Below the pieces are notes generated by a model. The model was not told the DNA's origin and ran no database searches. It was given only the letters and a program-made list of their open reading frames with translations. Of a stretch of DNA of 40,246 nucleotides, positions 1 through 8,751 are shown in pieces; within the stretch, counting starts at the first letter, position 1, and each line of letters begins with the position of its first letter. Origin of the DNA: JAYSRU01 sp043720875 (GTDB lineage: Bacteria; Bacteroidota; Bacteroidia; Flavobacteriales_D; Crocinitomicaceae); assembly GCA_043720875.1 (NCBI GenBank), contig JAYSRU010000122.1:1-40246 (forward strand), given 5' to 3'. The position numbers and the translations under genes are program-made.

Positions 1-2094
1 CTATCGTCTTGGCAAAATTTTGCTTATGTAACGACAGAGGCGGAGGCAGGATTATTTATTATTGATTTAAATCCATTACCTGCAAGTGCACCCGTGACAA
101 CTGCATTTTATAAAGGCCCGGTTAGTAATCCTTGGCAGTCTGCACACACTCTATTTATAGATGATGAAGGATATGCATATATTTTTGGAGCGAATAGAGG
201 AAATGGTGGTGTAATAATTTTAGATGTAAATACAGATCCTATGAATCCAATTGAAATTGGTGTTTTCGATGATTGGTATGTACACGACGGATACGCAAGA
301 AACGATACTTTATGGTGTGCGAATATAGGTGAAGGTTTTGTTAGTATTATCGATATTAGTGATAGAGCCAATCCTGTGCTTATTGCTACTCAGACAACCC
401 CTAGTAATTTTACGCATAATATTTGGCCGAACGACGCCGGCAATGTGATCTTTACGACAGACGAAACTACGAATTCATTTTTAACAGCGTATGACGTAAC
501 CGATCCAAATAATCTCATCGAATTAGATCGAATTCAAGACTTGCCTGGATCTGGCACTGTAATTCATAATGTTCATATCAGAGGTAATTATGCTATTTCT
601 TCCTATTATTCGAGCGGAATCGTGGTGCATGATATCTCAAGGCCAACGAATATCGTTGAAGTCGGTAGCTTTGACACATATCCTGGAATATCAACTCAGA
701 CCAGAGGTTGTTGGGGAGCTTTTCCTTTCTTTGCATCTGGAACCGTTTTGGCTACGGATATGGAAAATGGATTGTATGTTTTACATCCAAATTACCAACC
801 TGCAAGATATATCGAAGGAAATGTAACAAACGCTGCTACCTTACTGCCGTTACAAGGGGTGAGCGTTACAATTGCTGGAGATGAGCAAATTGAAATCTCG
901 AAATTGAGCGGGAATTATGCTACAGGAATTGCTGCTGGTGCTTTAGCTACGGTAACTTTTTTTAAAGTAGGTTTTTACTCACAAACTCATGTTGTACCAA
1001 TTATAGCTAGTCAAGTTTCATTGCTTAACGTTGCGTTGGTTCCGATTCCGGTTTATACCGTAAATGTTCAAGTGAACGAATTTGGAGGTGCGGTTCAGGT
1101 AAACAATGCTTTTGTTCGCTTCACTTCAGACCTCACGAAAGATGTGGTAACAACAGATGGCTTAGGTCAAGCTGTTCTTGCTTTGCAATATGAAACGAAT
1201 TATGAAATTCAAATTGAAAAGTGGGGGAAAGAACCAATATGTACAACTATTTTCGTTAGCGCTTTAACAGCCAATCACACCTTCGAAATGAATATTGGAT
1301 ATTTCGATAGCTTTACTTTTGATCATGGCTGGACGGCTTTTGGAACAGCAACATCAGGAGATTGGGAGCGAGGAGAGTTGACTCAAGGCCATACTTATAC
1401 AGTCTTGCCTGTGGTGGATTTTAATAGCGATTGTGGAAATGAAGTTTATGTAACAGGAAATAGCACGAATATAGATCCAGATTTTGATGATGTAGATGGT
1501 GGATTTGTGAAATTGGTTTCTCCGATTTTTAATGCAACGATTTACACGGTTGCTTACCTCACGTATGCAAGGTCTTTCTTTTGCGGTTTTATCAATGCGC
1601 CAGATGATACACTAACCGTATCTATCTCAAATGGAATTACGGAAGTTGTAATCGAAAAATTAGCTTCAGGATCTGACTTGGAAGGACTTTGGATTCCGGT
1701 AACCATAAAAATTTCGGACTTGATAACTCCAACAAATTCAATGTCAATCAACTTTAGTGTGAGCGATGGTGCGTACGGAAGTCCGACAGCCAATTTAACT
1801 GAAGCAGCAGTTGACTATTTCAGGCTTTCCCCAAATGACGTTACGTTGGTTCCTGAGTTGGTCAAACTGAACGCAAAAATGAAATTGTTTCCGAATCCAT
1901 CCAACGGCTTATTCGAAATTCAATTCCCTGAAAGCACTATAGGGCAAGAGTTTTATATCTACAATCAGCTAGGAAAAATAGTTTACAAAGATGTTGTAAA
2001 AACAAAAACTGCAATGGTGAATGTACATGAACTGGCTAACGGATTATATTTCGTAAACTTAAGAAATGAGACACTGAAAATAGTAATTCACTAA
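1..2094 (+). CDS. T9SS-sorted choice-of-anchor-B-like secreted protein (5' end outside window)
   Basis: The frame is open from base 1, so the gene begins upstream; 697 codons are visible. The first ~260 residues contain LVIVD-type beta-propeller blades (repeats such as GLFIIDLN, GVIILDVN, GFVSIIDISDRANPV, GIVVHDISRPTNIVEV). This matches the Bacteroidota 'choice-of-anchor B' family. Next come one or two carboxypeptidase-regulatory-like Ig folds (YIEGNVTNAATLLPLQGVSV), then a jelly-roll-like region (FDHGWTAFGTATSGDWERG). The last ~75 residues form a type A T9SS sorting domain (KLFPNPSNGLFEIQF ... LANGLYFVNL). The product should therefore be exported by Sec and then the type IX system, and be surface-attached or released. 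No enzymatic motif is visible. No clear terminator follows; the next gene has its own promoter-like box. Confidence 0.85.
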   Translation, partial: LSSWQNFAYVTTEAEAGLFIIDLNPLPASAPVTTAFYKGPVSNPWQSAHTLFIDDEGYAYIFGANRGNGGVIILDVNTDPMNPIEIGVFDDWYVHDGYARNDTLWCANIGEGFVSIIDISDRANPVLIATQTTPSNFTHNIWPNDAGNVIFTTDETTNSFLTAYDVTDPNNLIELDRIQDLPGSGTVIHNVHIRGNYAISSYYSSGIVVHDISRPTNIVEVGSFDTYPGISTQTRGCWGAFPFFASGTVLATDMENGLYVLHPNYQPARYIEGNVTNAATLLPLQGVSVTIAGDEQIEISKLSGNYATGIAAGALATVTFFKVGFYSQTHVVPIIASQVSLLNVALVPIPVYTVNVQVNEFGGAVQVNNAFVRFTSDLTKDVVTTDGLGQAVLALQYETNYEIQIEKWGKEPICTTIFVSALTANHTFEMNIGYFDSFTFDHGWTAFGTATSGDWERGELTQGHTYTVLPVVDFNSDCGNEVYVTGNSTNIDPDFDDVDGGFVKLVSPIFNATIYTVAYLTYARSFFCGFINAPDDTLTVSISNGITEVVIEKLASGSDLEGLWIPVTIKISDLITPTNSMSINFSVSDGAYGSPTANLTEAAVDYFRLSPNDVTLVPELVKLNAKMKLFPNPSNGLFEIQFPESTIGQEFYIYNQLGKIVYKDVVKTKTAMVNVHELANGLYFVNLRNETLKIVIH

Positions 2095-2146
2095 ACTATG
2101 TTCTTTAGTAATTTTAGATCCATGCCAATAGTATTAAAATGCAATG

Positions 2147-2154
2147 TAAATTTG
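2147..2154 (+). promoter_or_regulatory. Bacteroidota -7 box (TAAATTTG) for the glycosyltransferase gene
   Basis: TAAATTTG matches the Bacteroidota -7 consensus TAnnTTTG and lies 21 nt before the ATG at 2176. No convincing -33 TTG is seen at the usual 19-21 nt spacing. Confidence 0.5.
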
Positions 2155-2175
2155 CATCAAAAGTAAATTGTTAGA

Positions 2176-3126
2176 ATGAACAATATAATCAACGTTTCTA
2201 TTGTAGTGCCGCTTTATAATGAGGTGGAATCTTTGCCAGAGTTACACGCTTGGATACTTCGTGTTGTAAATGAGCATAAACTGTCTTATGAAATTGTGTT
2301 CGTGGATGACGGAAGCAAAGATGGATCTTGGGCGGAAGTAGAGCGTTTAAAGACAATCGATGAAAATGTTAGGGGTATAAAGTTTCAACGAAATTATGGA
2401 AAGTCTGCTGCTTTACAGAAAGGTTTTGAAATAGTGGAGGGTGAGGTTGTTATTACCATGGATGCTGATTTACAAGATTCTCCAGATGAAATTCCTGAAT
2501 TGTACAAAATGGTGATGGATAATGATTTTGACGTAGTTTCTGGCTGGAAACAAAAGCGTTACGATCCAATAACAAAAACTATTCCGACGAAATTATACAA
2601 TTGGGCTGCGCGCAGAATCACTGGAATAAAGTTAAATGATTTTAATTGTGGTTTAAAGGCATATAAACGTATTGTTGTAAAAAGTATTGAACTCTACGGT
2701 GATATGCATCGTTATATACCCGCATTAGCCAAATATGCAGGCTACACAAAAATTGGGGAAAAAGTAGTGCAACACCAATCACGAAAATATGGTGTTACAA
2801 AGTTTGGGTTAAATCGCTTTATCAATGGACCGTTAGATTTACTTACCGTTGCCTTTATGGGTAAATTTGGTAAAAAACCAATGCACTTTTTTGGATCTAT
2901 TGGTTTACTGCTCTTTTTCCTTGGTTTCATCTTTACTTTAGGTATTGGAATTGATAAAGTGTTTCTGCATACAGATGCAAGGAAATTGGCCGATCGACCT
3001 GAGTTTTTCTTTTCATTGGTTTGCATGATTCTCGGCACTCAATTCTTTTTAGCTGGATTCTTAGGTGAAATGGTTGGTCGAAATGCTTCTCAGCGAAATA
3101 ATTACCTGATTGACAAAACAATCTAA
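2176..3126 (+). CDS. Family 2 glycosyltransferase, DPM1/ArnC-like (polyprenyl-phosphate sugar transferase)
   Basis: This 316-aa GT-A enzyme has its N-terminal strand VSIVVPLYNE at ~7-16, VDDGSKDGS at 43-51 (nucleotide-binding Asp44/45) and the metal-binding DAD at 96-98 followed by LQD. The C-terminus has two membrane segments (~236-260 and ~275-300). This architecture is that of dolichyl/undecaprenyl-phosphate mannosyl-, glucosyl- or aminoarabinosyl-transferases, which move a sugar from a nucleotide donor to a lipid carrier at the inner membrane. Donor and acceptor cannot be told from sequence. Three bases separate its stop from the HAD phosphatase start, so the two are almost certainly co-transcribed. 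Confidence 0.88.
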   Translation: MNNIINVSIVVPLYNEVESLPELHAWILRVVNEHKLSYEIVFVDDGSKDGSWAEVERLKTIDENVRGIKFQRNYGKSAALQKGFEIVEGEVVITMDADLQDSPDEIPELYKMVMDNDFDVVSGWKQKRYDPITKTIPTKLYNWAARRITGIKLNDFNCGLKAYKRIVVKSIELYGDMHRYIPALAKYAGYTKIGEKVVQHQSRKYGVTKFGLNRFINGPLDLLTVAFMGKFGKKPMHFFGSIGLLLFFLGFIFTLGIGIDKVFLHTDARKLADRPEFFFSLVCMILGTQFFLAGFLGEMVGRNASQRNNYLIDKTI

Positions 3127-3129
3127 AAC

Positions 3130-3669
3130 ATGATTGTTATTGACAACGATTGGACCTTGTTTTTGGACCGTGACGGTGTAATCAACAAGCGTCTTCCCGA
3201 TGATTATGTCAAAACTGAAGCGCAATGGCAATTTGAAACAGATGTGCCTGAAACGATTGCATTACTGCGCCCTAAATTCAAACGCATTGTCGTTGTGACA
3301 AATCAGCAAGGGATTTCAAAAGGACTTATGACAGAGTCGGAATTGAATCATATTCATCAAAATATGCGAGCGGCTTTTTTAAAATTTGGCGCTGATGTAG
3401 ATGCCGTTTTTTTTGCTCCTGGAGTGAAAAGCAAAGACAATATGTTACGGAAACCGAATACTGGAATGGCTCAAATGGCTAGAAATATGTTTCCAGAAAT
3501 AGACTTTAAAAAATCCGTGATGGTTGGAGATACTGATTCTGACATGATTTTTGGAAAAAAACTTGGCATGGTTTGCGTACAAATTTTCTCCGAATATGAA
3601 ACGTATCAGATAAAACCGCATTATACTTTACAGAAACTTAAAGATTTACCTACAATATTAAACTCATGA
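3130..3669 (+). CDS. HAD-IIIA family phosphatase (GmhB/HisB-N-like)
   Basis: This 179-aa protein has HAD motif I FLDRDGVIN (nucleophile Asp13, acid/base Asp15), motif II VVVTNQQG (Thr57-Asn58), a conserved RKPNTGM lysine (motif III) and motif IV VGDTDSDM. This is the signature of D-glycero-D-manno-heptose-1,7-bisphosphate and histidinol-phosphate phosphatases. The Cys/His zinc loop usual in GmhB and HisB-N is absent: the segment before RKP reads FFAPGVKSKDNML with no cysteine. The substrate is therefore uncertain, and a sugar- or nucleotide-phosphate is likely. The start lies 3 nt after the GT2 stop. The 3' end overlaps the next gene by ATGA, indicating translational coupling. Confidence 0.85.
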   Translation: MIVIDNDWTLFLDRDGVINKRLPDDYVKTEAQWQFETDVPETIALLRPKFKRIVVVTNQQGISKGLMTESELNHIHQNMRAAFLKFGADVDAVFFAPGVKSKDNMLRKPNTGMAQMARNMFPEIDFKKSVMVGDTDSDMIFGKKLGMVCVQIFSEYETYQIKPHYTLQKLKDLPTILNS

Positions 3670-4469
3670 AAAATTTACTTATCGTTTTATTTTTTTGCTC
3701 CGCAACTGCAGTTTTAGCTCAACCTAAGCCTACACCAAAGCCTGCGGTGGTTAAAGAACCATCTCAAAAAATAAATCAAACGGATACAAAAGGTAAGAAG
3801 CAAGGTGTTTGGCAAAAAAATTATGACAAGTCAAGAGCCATCGTTTATAAAGGACAATTCCTTGATGATAAGCCAGTTGGCACATTTTATTACTATTACC
3901 CCTCAACCAAATTAAAAATTGTCATTGTCCACGATGATAAATCTGATCGTTCTTCAGCGACCATGTTTCATGAAAACAAAAATATTATGGCAAAAGGAAT
4001 TTACAGAGGAGAAGTAAAAGATAGCGTTTGGTCATTTTATGATGAAACAGGTAGAATTACATCGTCAGATACGTATTCGAAAGGCGTTCTTAATGGAATG
4101 CGTTACGTTTATTTTATTCCGAATGCTGTGGGTGATAAGACAGTAAAATTGGCAAAGCAATGGAATTATGTTAACGGCAACCAAGAAGGTGAGTATATAG
4201 AGTACTTCGATAATGGAGTGATAAAAGGTCAAGGAAATTATTTGCACGGACACAAACATGGCCGTTGTGTTACTAATTACACAAACGGAAAACCTATGGT
4301 TGAGGAGCGTTTTAATAACGGAAAGAAGCACGGCTTTCAAAGAGCCTATAACGAACAAGGGAAAGAATTAGGGAACAGGTATTTTCGCTATGGTCAAGAA
4401 ATTAAAGGAACAACTTTAACCAAGTTATTGGCCGACATGAAGAAAAGAAATGTCAATCCTAATGAATAA
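3666..4469 (+). CDS. Secreted MORN-2 repeat protein (YwqK-like)
   Basis: This 267-aa protein begins with a signal peptide (MKNLLIVLFFCSATAVLA, cleavage before Gln19) and a short Pro/Lys-rich linker. Repeated MORN-2 units of the pattern G-x-x-x-G-x-[WYF]-x-x-[YF]-x-x-x-G follow (for example GKKQGVWQKNYDKS, DKPVGTFYYYYPSTK, GNQEGEYIEYFDNGVIKG, GHKHGRCVTNYTNGK, GKKHGFQRAYNEQGKELG). Such proteins are often annotated 'toxin-antitoxin system YwqK family antitoxin', but no toxin partner lies nearby. In Bacteroidota they are common exported proteins of unknown role. The start ATG overlaps the upstream HAD gene stop by 4 nt, so it belongs to the same transcript. Confidence 0.82.
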   Translation: MKNLLIVLFFCSATAVLAQPKPTPKPAVVKEPSQKINQTDTKGKKQGVWQKNYDKSRAIVYKGQFLDDKPVGTFYYYYPSTKLKIVIVHDDKSDRSSATMFHENKNIMAKGIYRGEVKDSVWSFYDETGRITSSDTYSKGVLNGMRYVYFIPNAVGDKTVKLAKQWNYVNGNQEGEYIEYFDNGVIKGQGNYLHGHKHGRCVTNYTNGKPMVEERFNNGKKHGFQRAYNEQGKELGNRYFRYGQEIKGTTLTKLLADMKKRNVNPNE

Positions 4470-4515
4470 TATACAATAATTGCTTAATTTGCGTTAAATA
4501 TCCAAAGTCAATTCG

Positions 4516-5193
4516 ATGTCACGCATTTTAATTCTTAGTTTTTTCACGACTATGATTCTCTTTTCTTGCAGAAAGGCAGAAAAGAATTTGAATTTTCATT
4601 ATGCTTACTTTCCCTTAGATAAAGGACATTATGTTACGTACGATGTGTTGCAAGTTGAACATGATTTTTTAGCTCACCCCATTCCAGATACCTTCAAATA
4701 TCAATTAAAGGTGAAAATTGGAGAAGAAGTTTTGGATAATCTAGGGAAAAGTGCCAAAGAATATTTCAGGTACTTGCGCGCAAATAGTTCGGCTAGTTGG
4801 AATGCAACGGATCTTTGGACTGTGCTATTGGATTCAGATAGATTGGAACTTACAGAAGAGAATCAACGAAAAATTAAACTTGTTTTTATTCCCACACTCA
4901 AAAAATCATGGAATTCGAATGTTTATAACACGTTATCCGAACAAAGTTGTACTTATTCCAATATTCATAAGCCATTTACAAATCAATTTTTAGCATTCGA
5001 TTCCACATTGAGCGTTAACCAAGAGAAAACAACCAATTTTATACAACATAAATTAAAGTTTGAAATCTACGCTAAAAAGGTGGGCTTAGTAAAGTTGTAT
5101 TACAAGGATTTGGAAATCAATAATTTTGATACGACTAATATTAAAAAAGGCACAGAGTTGTACTATGATGCAAGCGGATTTGGACTCGAATAG
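4516..5193 (+). CDS. Predicted lipoprotein of unknown function
   Basis: This 225-aa protein has a lipoprotein signal peptide: MSRILILSFFTTMILFSC, with the lipobox LFSC placing the lipidated Cys at 18, followed by charged RKAEK. I do not recognise the remainder. It is a soluble, beta-rich-looking domain beginning HYAYFPLDKGHYVTYDVLQVEHD, of the kind seen in many Bacteroidota lipoproteins about 200-230 aa long. It follows the YwqK-like gene by 46 nt and may be the last gene of that cluster. No function is assigned. Confidence 0.75.
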   Translation: MSRILILSFFTTMILFSCRKAEKNLNFHYAYFPLDKGHYVTYDVLQVEHDFLAHPIPDTFKYQLKVKIGEEVLDNLGKSAKEYFRYLRANSSASWNATDLWTVLLDSDRLELTEENQRKIKLVFIPTLKKSWNSNVYNTLSEQSCTYSNIHKPFTNQFLAFDSTLSVNQEKTTNFIQHKLKFEIYAKKVGLVKLYYKDLEINNFDTTNIKKGTELYYDASGFGLE

Positions 5194-5328
5194 TAAAATC
5201 TCGCCAAGAACCGCAGTTTTTACTTTTTTTTACCTCAAAATGTACCGATTTAACTAAGGAATTTTGCATTTTGTTGAAAAATGCTTCAAATCAATTCGTT
5301 GAATCTGTGCTTTTCTCATTGGAAACTT

Positions 5329-5336
5329 TATATTTG
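5329..5336 (+). promoter_or_regulatory. Bacteroidota -7 box (TATATTTG) for secDF
   Basis: TATATTTG fits TAnnTTTG exactly and lies 30 nt upstream of the secDF ATG at 5367. The preceding 173-nt gap also holds a small hairpin at 5266-5284 of no clear role. Confidence 0.55.
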
Positions 5337-5366
5337 CAGGCTTAAAAAAAGATTAAATTTAAAACA

Positions 5367-8300
5367 ATGCGTAATAAAAAAATTCTTTGGTTCATTACAA
5401 TTGCACTCGTTGTAATTAGTATCTATCAATTATCATTCAGCTTTGTCGCCAATTCAGAAGAGAATAAGGCCGAAAAACAAGCTAAAGTTTTAGCAATAGA
5501 GTTAAAGGAGAGTACTGAGAAATTGGGAAGATCTTGGGCTTTGTTACCAAATAACGATACAATTAATTTTGCTAATGCAGATGCATTAGAAGTTACAACT
5601 ACAGCGTTCATGAATCAAATTCTTCGTGACAAAGCTGAAAAAGCTGTTTATCCAGTTTTAGGTACAACTTTTAAAGATGTTAAAAAGCGTTCACTTGCTT
5701 TCGGTTTGGATTTAGTTGGAGGTATGAGTGTTGCGTTAGAAATTTCAATTCCTGAAATGATCCAAAGCTATGCTTCAAACAAAAATGATTTCAAATTCAA
5801 AGTTCCTTACGATAAGGCAGTTAGTTCTTATAACAACACTGGTGGAGATTTTATTCAGTTGTTTGCACAATTTCATGCTGTAACTAATCCAGGACGTGAC
5901 CTCGTAAGAGAATTCAATATTTCTGAATTGGATGGGGCGTTAAGTGCAAAATCGTCAAATAGTGAAGTAGTTTCTTTCTTAAAAGGAAAAATTGCTGCCT
6001 CAATGGATGGTGTTGAACAAATCATGAGTAGACGTATCAATCAATTTGGTGTAGCTCAACCTAACATCCAAAAGGATTTAGTGCGTAGCCGTTTATACAT
6101 TGAACTTCCAGGTGTAAAAGATCAAGCAACGGTAACTGAAAAACTTCAATCAACTGCAAATCTTCAGTTTTTTGAAACATTTAATAAGAGTGAAATTATG
6201 TCATTCTTTACCCAAGCTGATGCAATTTCTAAAACGGAAGAAGTTATTGAAGCTGCGCCAGTAGCTAAAGATCCTTCAGACACAACTACTACAATTGATA
6301 CGGCAAAGAAAATTGCTGTACTTGGAAAAACAATCGTTGGTAAGAAAAGCATTAGCCAGTTAATGGTTCCTGCTCCGCAAGGTTTTGGTGATGCTGTAAT
6401 TGGTACAGTAAAAATTTCTGATTGGAAGAATTTAAGTGATGCATTTAATCGTGCAGATATTAAAGCAGTTTTCCCAGAAGATTGTAAATTCATGATTGGT
6501 TCTGAAACTTTCTCTGAAAAAGGTAAAGAAGAAGCTTATATTATTCATGCTGTTCGTGTTCCCGTATTTGGAGATGCGCCGGTAACTGGTCGTGACATTA
6601 AAGAAGCATATTCAACGGTGAGTCAAATTGGAAAGCCAAGCGTTAGTCTTCAAATGACAAACGAAGGTGCTGACAAATGGGGTGAAATGACTACCAAAAA
6701 TGTAGGAAGAGTTGTAGCGGTAACAATGGATAATATTATCTATAGTGCACCTATGGTAAATGAGCCTATTCTTAACGGTAGCACAGAAATTTCTGGAAAC
6801 TTCAGCTTTGATGAAACAAAAGATTTTTCAGGCTTGTTGAATGGTGGTGCTTTACCTGCTCCATGTGTAATTAAAGAACAAACGAACGTTGGTCCAACAA
6901 TTGGAGCTGAAAACCGTTCATCAGGATTTATATCATTCGGTATTGCTTTATTGTGTGTATTCGTATACATGGTTTTCTATTACGGAAAAGCGGGTGTTAT
7001 TGCGGATATCGCATTGATTGCTAACGTATTGTTTATCTTCGGTGCACTTGCATCGTTTGGAGCGGTATTAACCTTGTCTGGTATTGCAGGACTTGTACTG
7101 ACAATTGGTATGGCAGTAGATGCCAACGTATTAATATTTGAACGTATTCGTGAAGAATTGGCGTCAGGTAAATCTGAAACTGAGTCATTCGATTTAGGGT
7201 TTTCTAAAGCTTTGTCGTCAATTATTGATGCTAACGTTACTACGTTAATCACGGCGGTTGTTTTGAAAATCTTTGGAACTGGTCCAATCGAATCATTCGC
7301 TACAACCTTAATTATTGGTTTGATTACTTCAGTTTTTGCTGCCGTTATCATTTCTCGTTTGATTATCCATTTCCGTTTAGAAAAAGGTGTTGCAACTTCT
7401 TTCAGTACTCGATTTACTAAAAATGCATTCAAAAACATTAAAATCGATTTCGTAAAACACAGATTCAAATTTTACTTTGTTTCTACAATTATTACCTTAG
7501 TAGGTATTGTTTCATTGTTCACAAGAGGTTTAAGTCCTTCAGTTGAATTCTCAGGTGGTAGAACATATACCTACGCTTTTGATAAAACGGTAGACGATGA
7601 ATTAGTACGTAATACACTTACCTCTTCGTTAAAGGATGAAAAAGGAAAGTCTGCGTCTGTAGAAGTTAAAACTAGAAATGGATCTTATGAATTGGTGATT
7701 TCTACCAACTTCATGATGAATAATCCAAAAAGCAATAACATCGTTGTAGATAAAATGAACGAATCATTAGCTACAATTAAGGATAAAGTTGGAAATGCTA
7801 AGTTGTTAGAATCAAGAACGGTTTCTGCAGCGGTTTCAGATGAATTAAAATCATCATCTTTTATCTCGATGACAATTGCATTGATCTTAATCTTTATCTA
7901 TATCTTAATCCGTTTTGGAAGATGGCAATACTCAACTGGAGCAATCATTGCAATGGCGCATGATGTATTCATGATAATAACAGCCTTCTCATTGTTCCAT
8001 AACGTCTTGCCAATGAACTTAGATTTAGATCAATCGTTTATTGCGGCATTACTTACGGTAATTGGTTATTCCATAAATGATACTGTAATTGTATTTGATA
8101 GAATTCGTGAGAATTTGAGTACAGGTAACGTTGCAAAAATGGACAACAAAACATTAATCAATGATGCGATGAACTCCACATTGTCTCGTACAATCAACAC
8201 ATCATTCACAACAGCATTAGTATTGTTGGTAATGTTTATTCTTGGTGGTACAGCAATTTCAGGATTTATCTTCGCTTTATTAGTAGGGGTTGTAGTTGGA

Positions 8301-8369
8301 ACGTATTCATCTGTATGTATTGCAGTTCCATTATTGATTGACCTTTCTAAAAAGAAAATGTTAGAATAA
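5367..8369 (+). CDS. secDF: Protein translocase subunit SecDF (fused)
   Basis: This 1000-aa polytopic inner-membrane protein fuses SecD and SecF, as is usual in Bacteroidota. It uses the proton motive force to complete Sec-dependent export through SecYEG. It has an N-terminal TM at ~7-27, the SecD signature FGLDLVGGM at ~112-120 and a periplasmic P1 domain (MSRRINQFGVAQPNIQ). The SecD membrane block at ~515-670 has GMAVDANVLIFERIREE around 581. The SecF half starts near 690 (VEFSGGRTYTYAF), and its membrane block carries GYSINDTVIVFDRIREN near 900. Two matching [DN]-x-x-[IV]-[IV]-F-[ED]-R-I-R-E motifs, one per half, confirm the fusion. The P1 domain has an Ala/Asp/Thr-rich insertion (~295-320). 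It appears monocistronic: promoter box upstream, strong terminator downstream. Confidence 0.97.
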   Translation: MRNKKILWFITIALVVISIYQLSFSFVANSEENKAEKQAKVLAIELKESTEKLGRSWALLPNNDTINFANADALEVTTTAFMNQILRDKAEKAVYPVLGTTFKDVKKRSLAFGLDLVGGMSVALEISIPEMIQSYASNKNDFKFKVPYDKAVSSYNNTGGDFIQLFAQFHAVTNPGRDLVREFNISELDGALSAKSSNSEVVSFLKGKIAASMDGVEQIMSRRINQFGVAQPNIQKDLVRSRLYIELPGVKDQATVTEKLQSTANLQFFETFNKSEIMSFFTQADAISKTEEVIEAAPVAKDPSDTTTTIDTAKKIAVLGKTIVGKKSISQLMVPAPQGFGDAVIGTVKISDWKNLSDAFNRADIKAVFPEDCKFMIGSETFSEKGKEEAYIIHAVRVPVFGDAPVTGRDIKEAYSTVSQIGKPSVSLQMTNEGADKWGEMTTKNVGRVVAVTMDNIIYSAPMVNEPILNGSTEISGNFSFDETKDFSGLLNGGALPAPCVIKEQTNVGPTIGAENRSSGFISFGIALLCVFVYMVFYYGKAGVIADIALIANVLFIFGALASFGAVLTLSGIAGLVLTIGMAVDANVLIFERIREELASGKSETESFDLGFSKALSSIIDANVTTLITAVVLKIFGTGPIESFATTLIIGLITSVFAAVIISRLIIHFRLEKGVATSFSTRFTKNAFKNIKIDFVKHRFKFYFVSTIITLVGIVSLFTRGLSPSVEFSGGRTYTYAFDKTVDDELVRNTLTSSLKDEKGKSASVEVKTRNGSYELVISTNFMMNNPKSNNIVVDKMNESLATIKDKVGNAKLLESRTVSAAVSDELKSSSFISMTIALILIFIYILIRFGRWQYSTGAIIAMAHDVFMIITAFSLFHNVLPMNLDLDQSFIAALLTVIGYSINDTVIVFDRIRENLSTGNVAKMDNKTLINDAMNSTLSRTINTSFTTALVLLVMFILGGTAISGFIFALLVGVVVGTYSSVCIAVPLLIDLSKKKMLE

Positions 8370-8387
8370 TAGCACATTCATAAAGTT

Positions 8388-8419
8388 AAAAAGGCAATAC
8401 GAAAGTATTGCCTTTTTTT
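8388..8419 (+). terminator. Rho-independent terminator of secDF
   Basis: An AAAAAGGCAATAC stem pairs perfectly with GTATTGCC plus a T-run around a GAAA tetraloop, beginning 18 nt after the secDF stop. Confidence 0.9.
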
Positions 8420-8751
8420 ATGTTCATCAATTGCATTCTTTGTGAATAGTCCTTACTTGGTTAGCCTAATTCAAAATAGAAGCTTAAAGCAGTCTTAAAC
8501 TACCTACATTCAAAAGTAGTATGTTGGCAAAGCTAGTCAAAAGGTGAGTGCTATATATTTTCCTTTAGGAAGCTTAAGTCCTAATGGTGAAATAGATTTT
8601 ATGGATTGCGTTCAATTGATAGGTAAAACAGTACGAAATGTACCTACACACAGAAACTGAATAGAGCCTGAAATGCAAAAGGTAACTATTTCCTATGAAA
8701 TCTCATTAGCATTGTTTAGATTCAATAGCGTGTTTGGAAGAAGTGTGCGTC
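8420..8751. other. Non-coding gap between secDF terminator and HU/SPOR gene
   Basis: No convincing gene is present. The only peptide-like frame is 8544-8660 (+, GTG start, 38 codons, reading SAIYFPLGSLSPNGEIDFMD...). It has no promoter box or recognisable homology and could be a gene remnant or chance. No terminator for the minus-strand gene ending at 8752 is evident. Confidence 0.4.

Noticed and set aside
3666..4469. YwqK 'antitoxin' as part of a toxin-antitoxin pair
   Set aside because: It has a signal peptide, MORN-2 repeats and no adjacent toxin; the family name is a legacy label.
5266..5284. Small hairpin GCATTTT/AAAATGC upstream of secDF considered as terminator
   Set aside because: It has only a 7-bp stem and no T-run; the preceding gene end is 70 nt away.
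6980..7468. 162-aa minus-strand ORF inside secDF
   Set aside because: It is a shadow of the strongly supported SecDF frame, with no start signals or recognisable domain.
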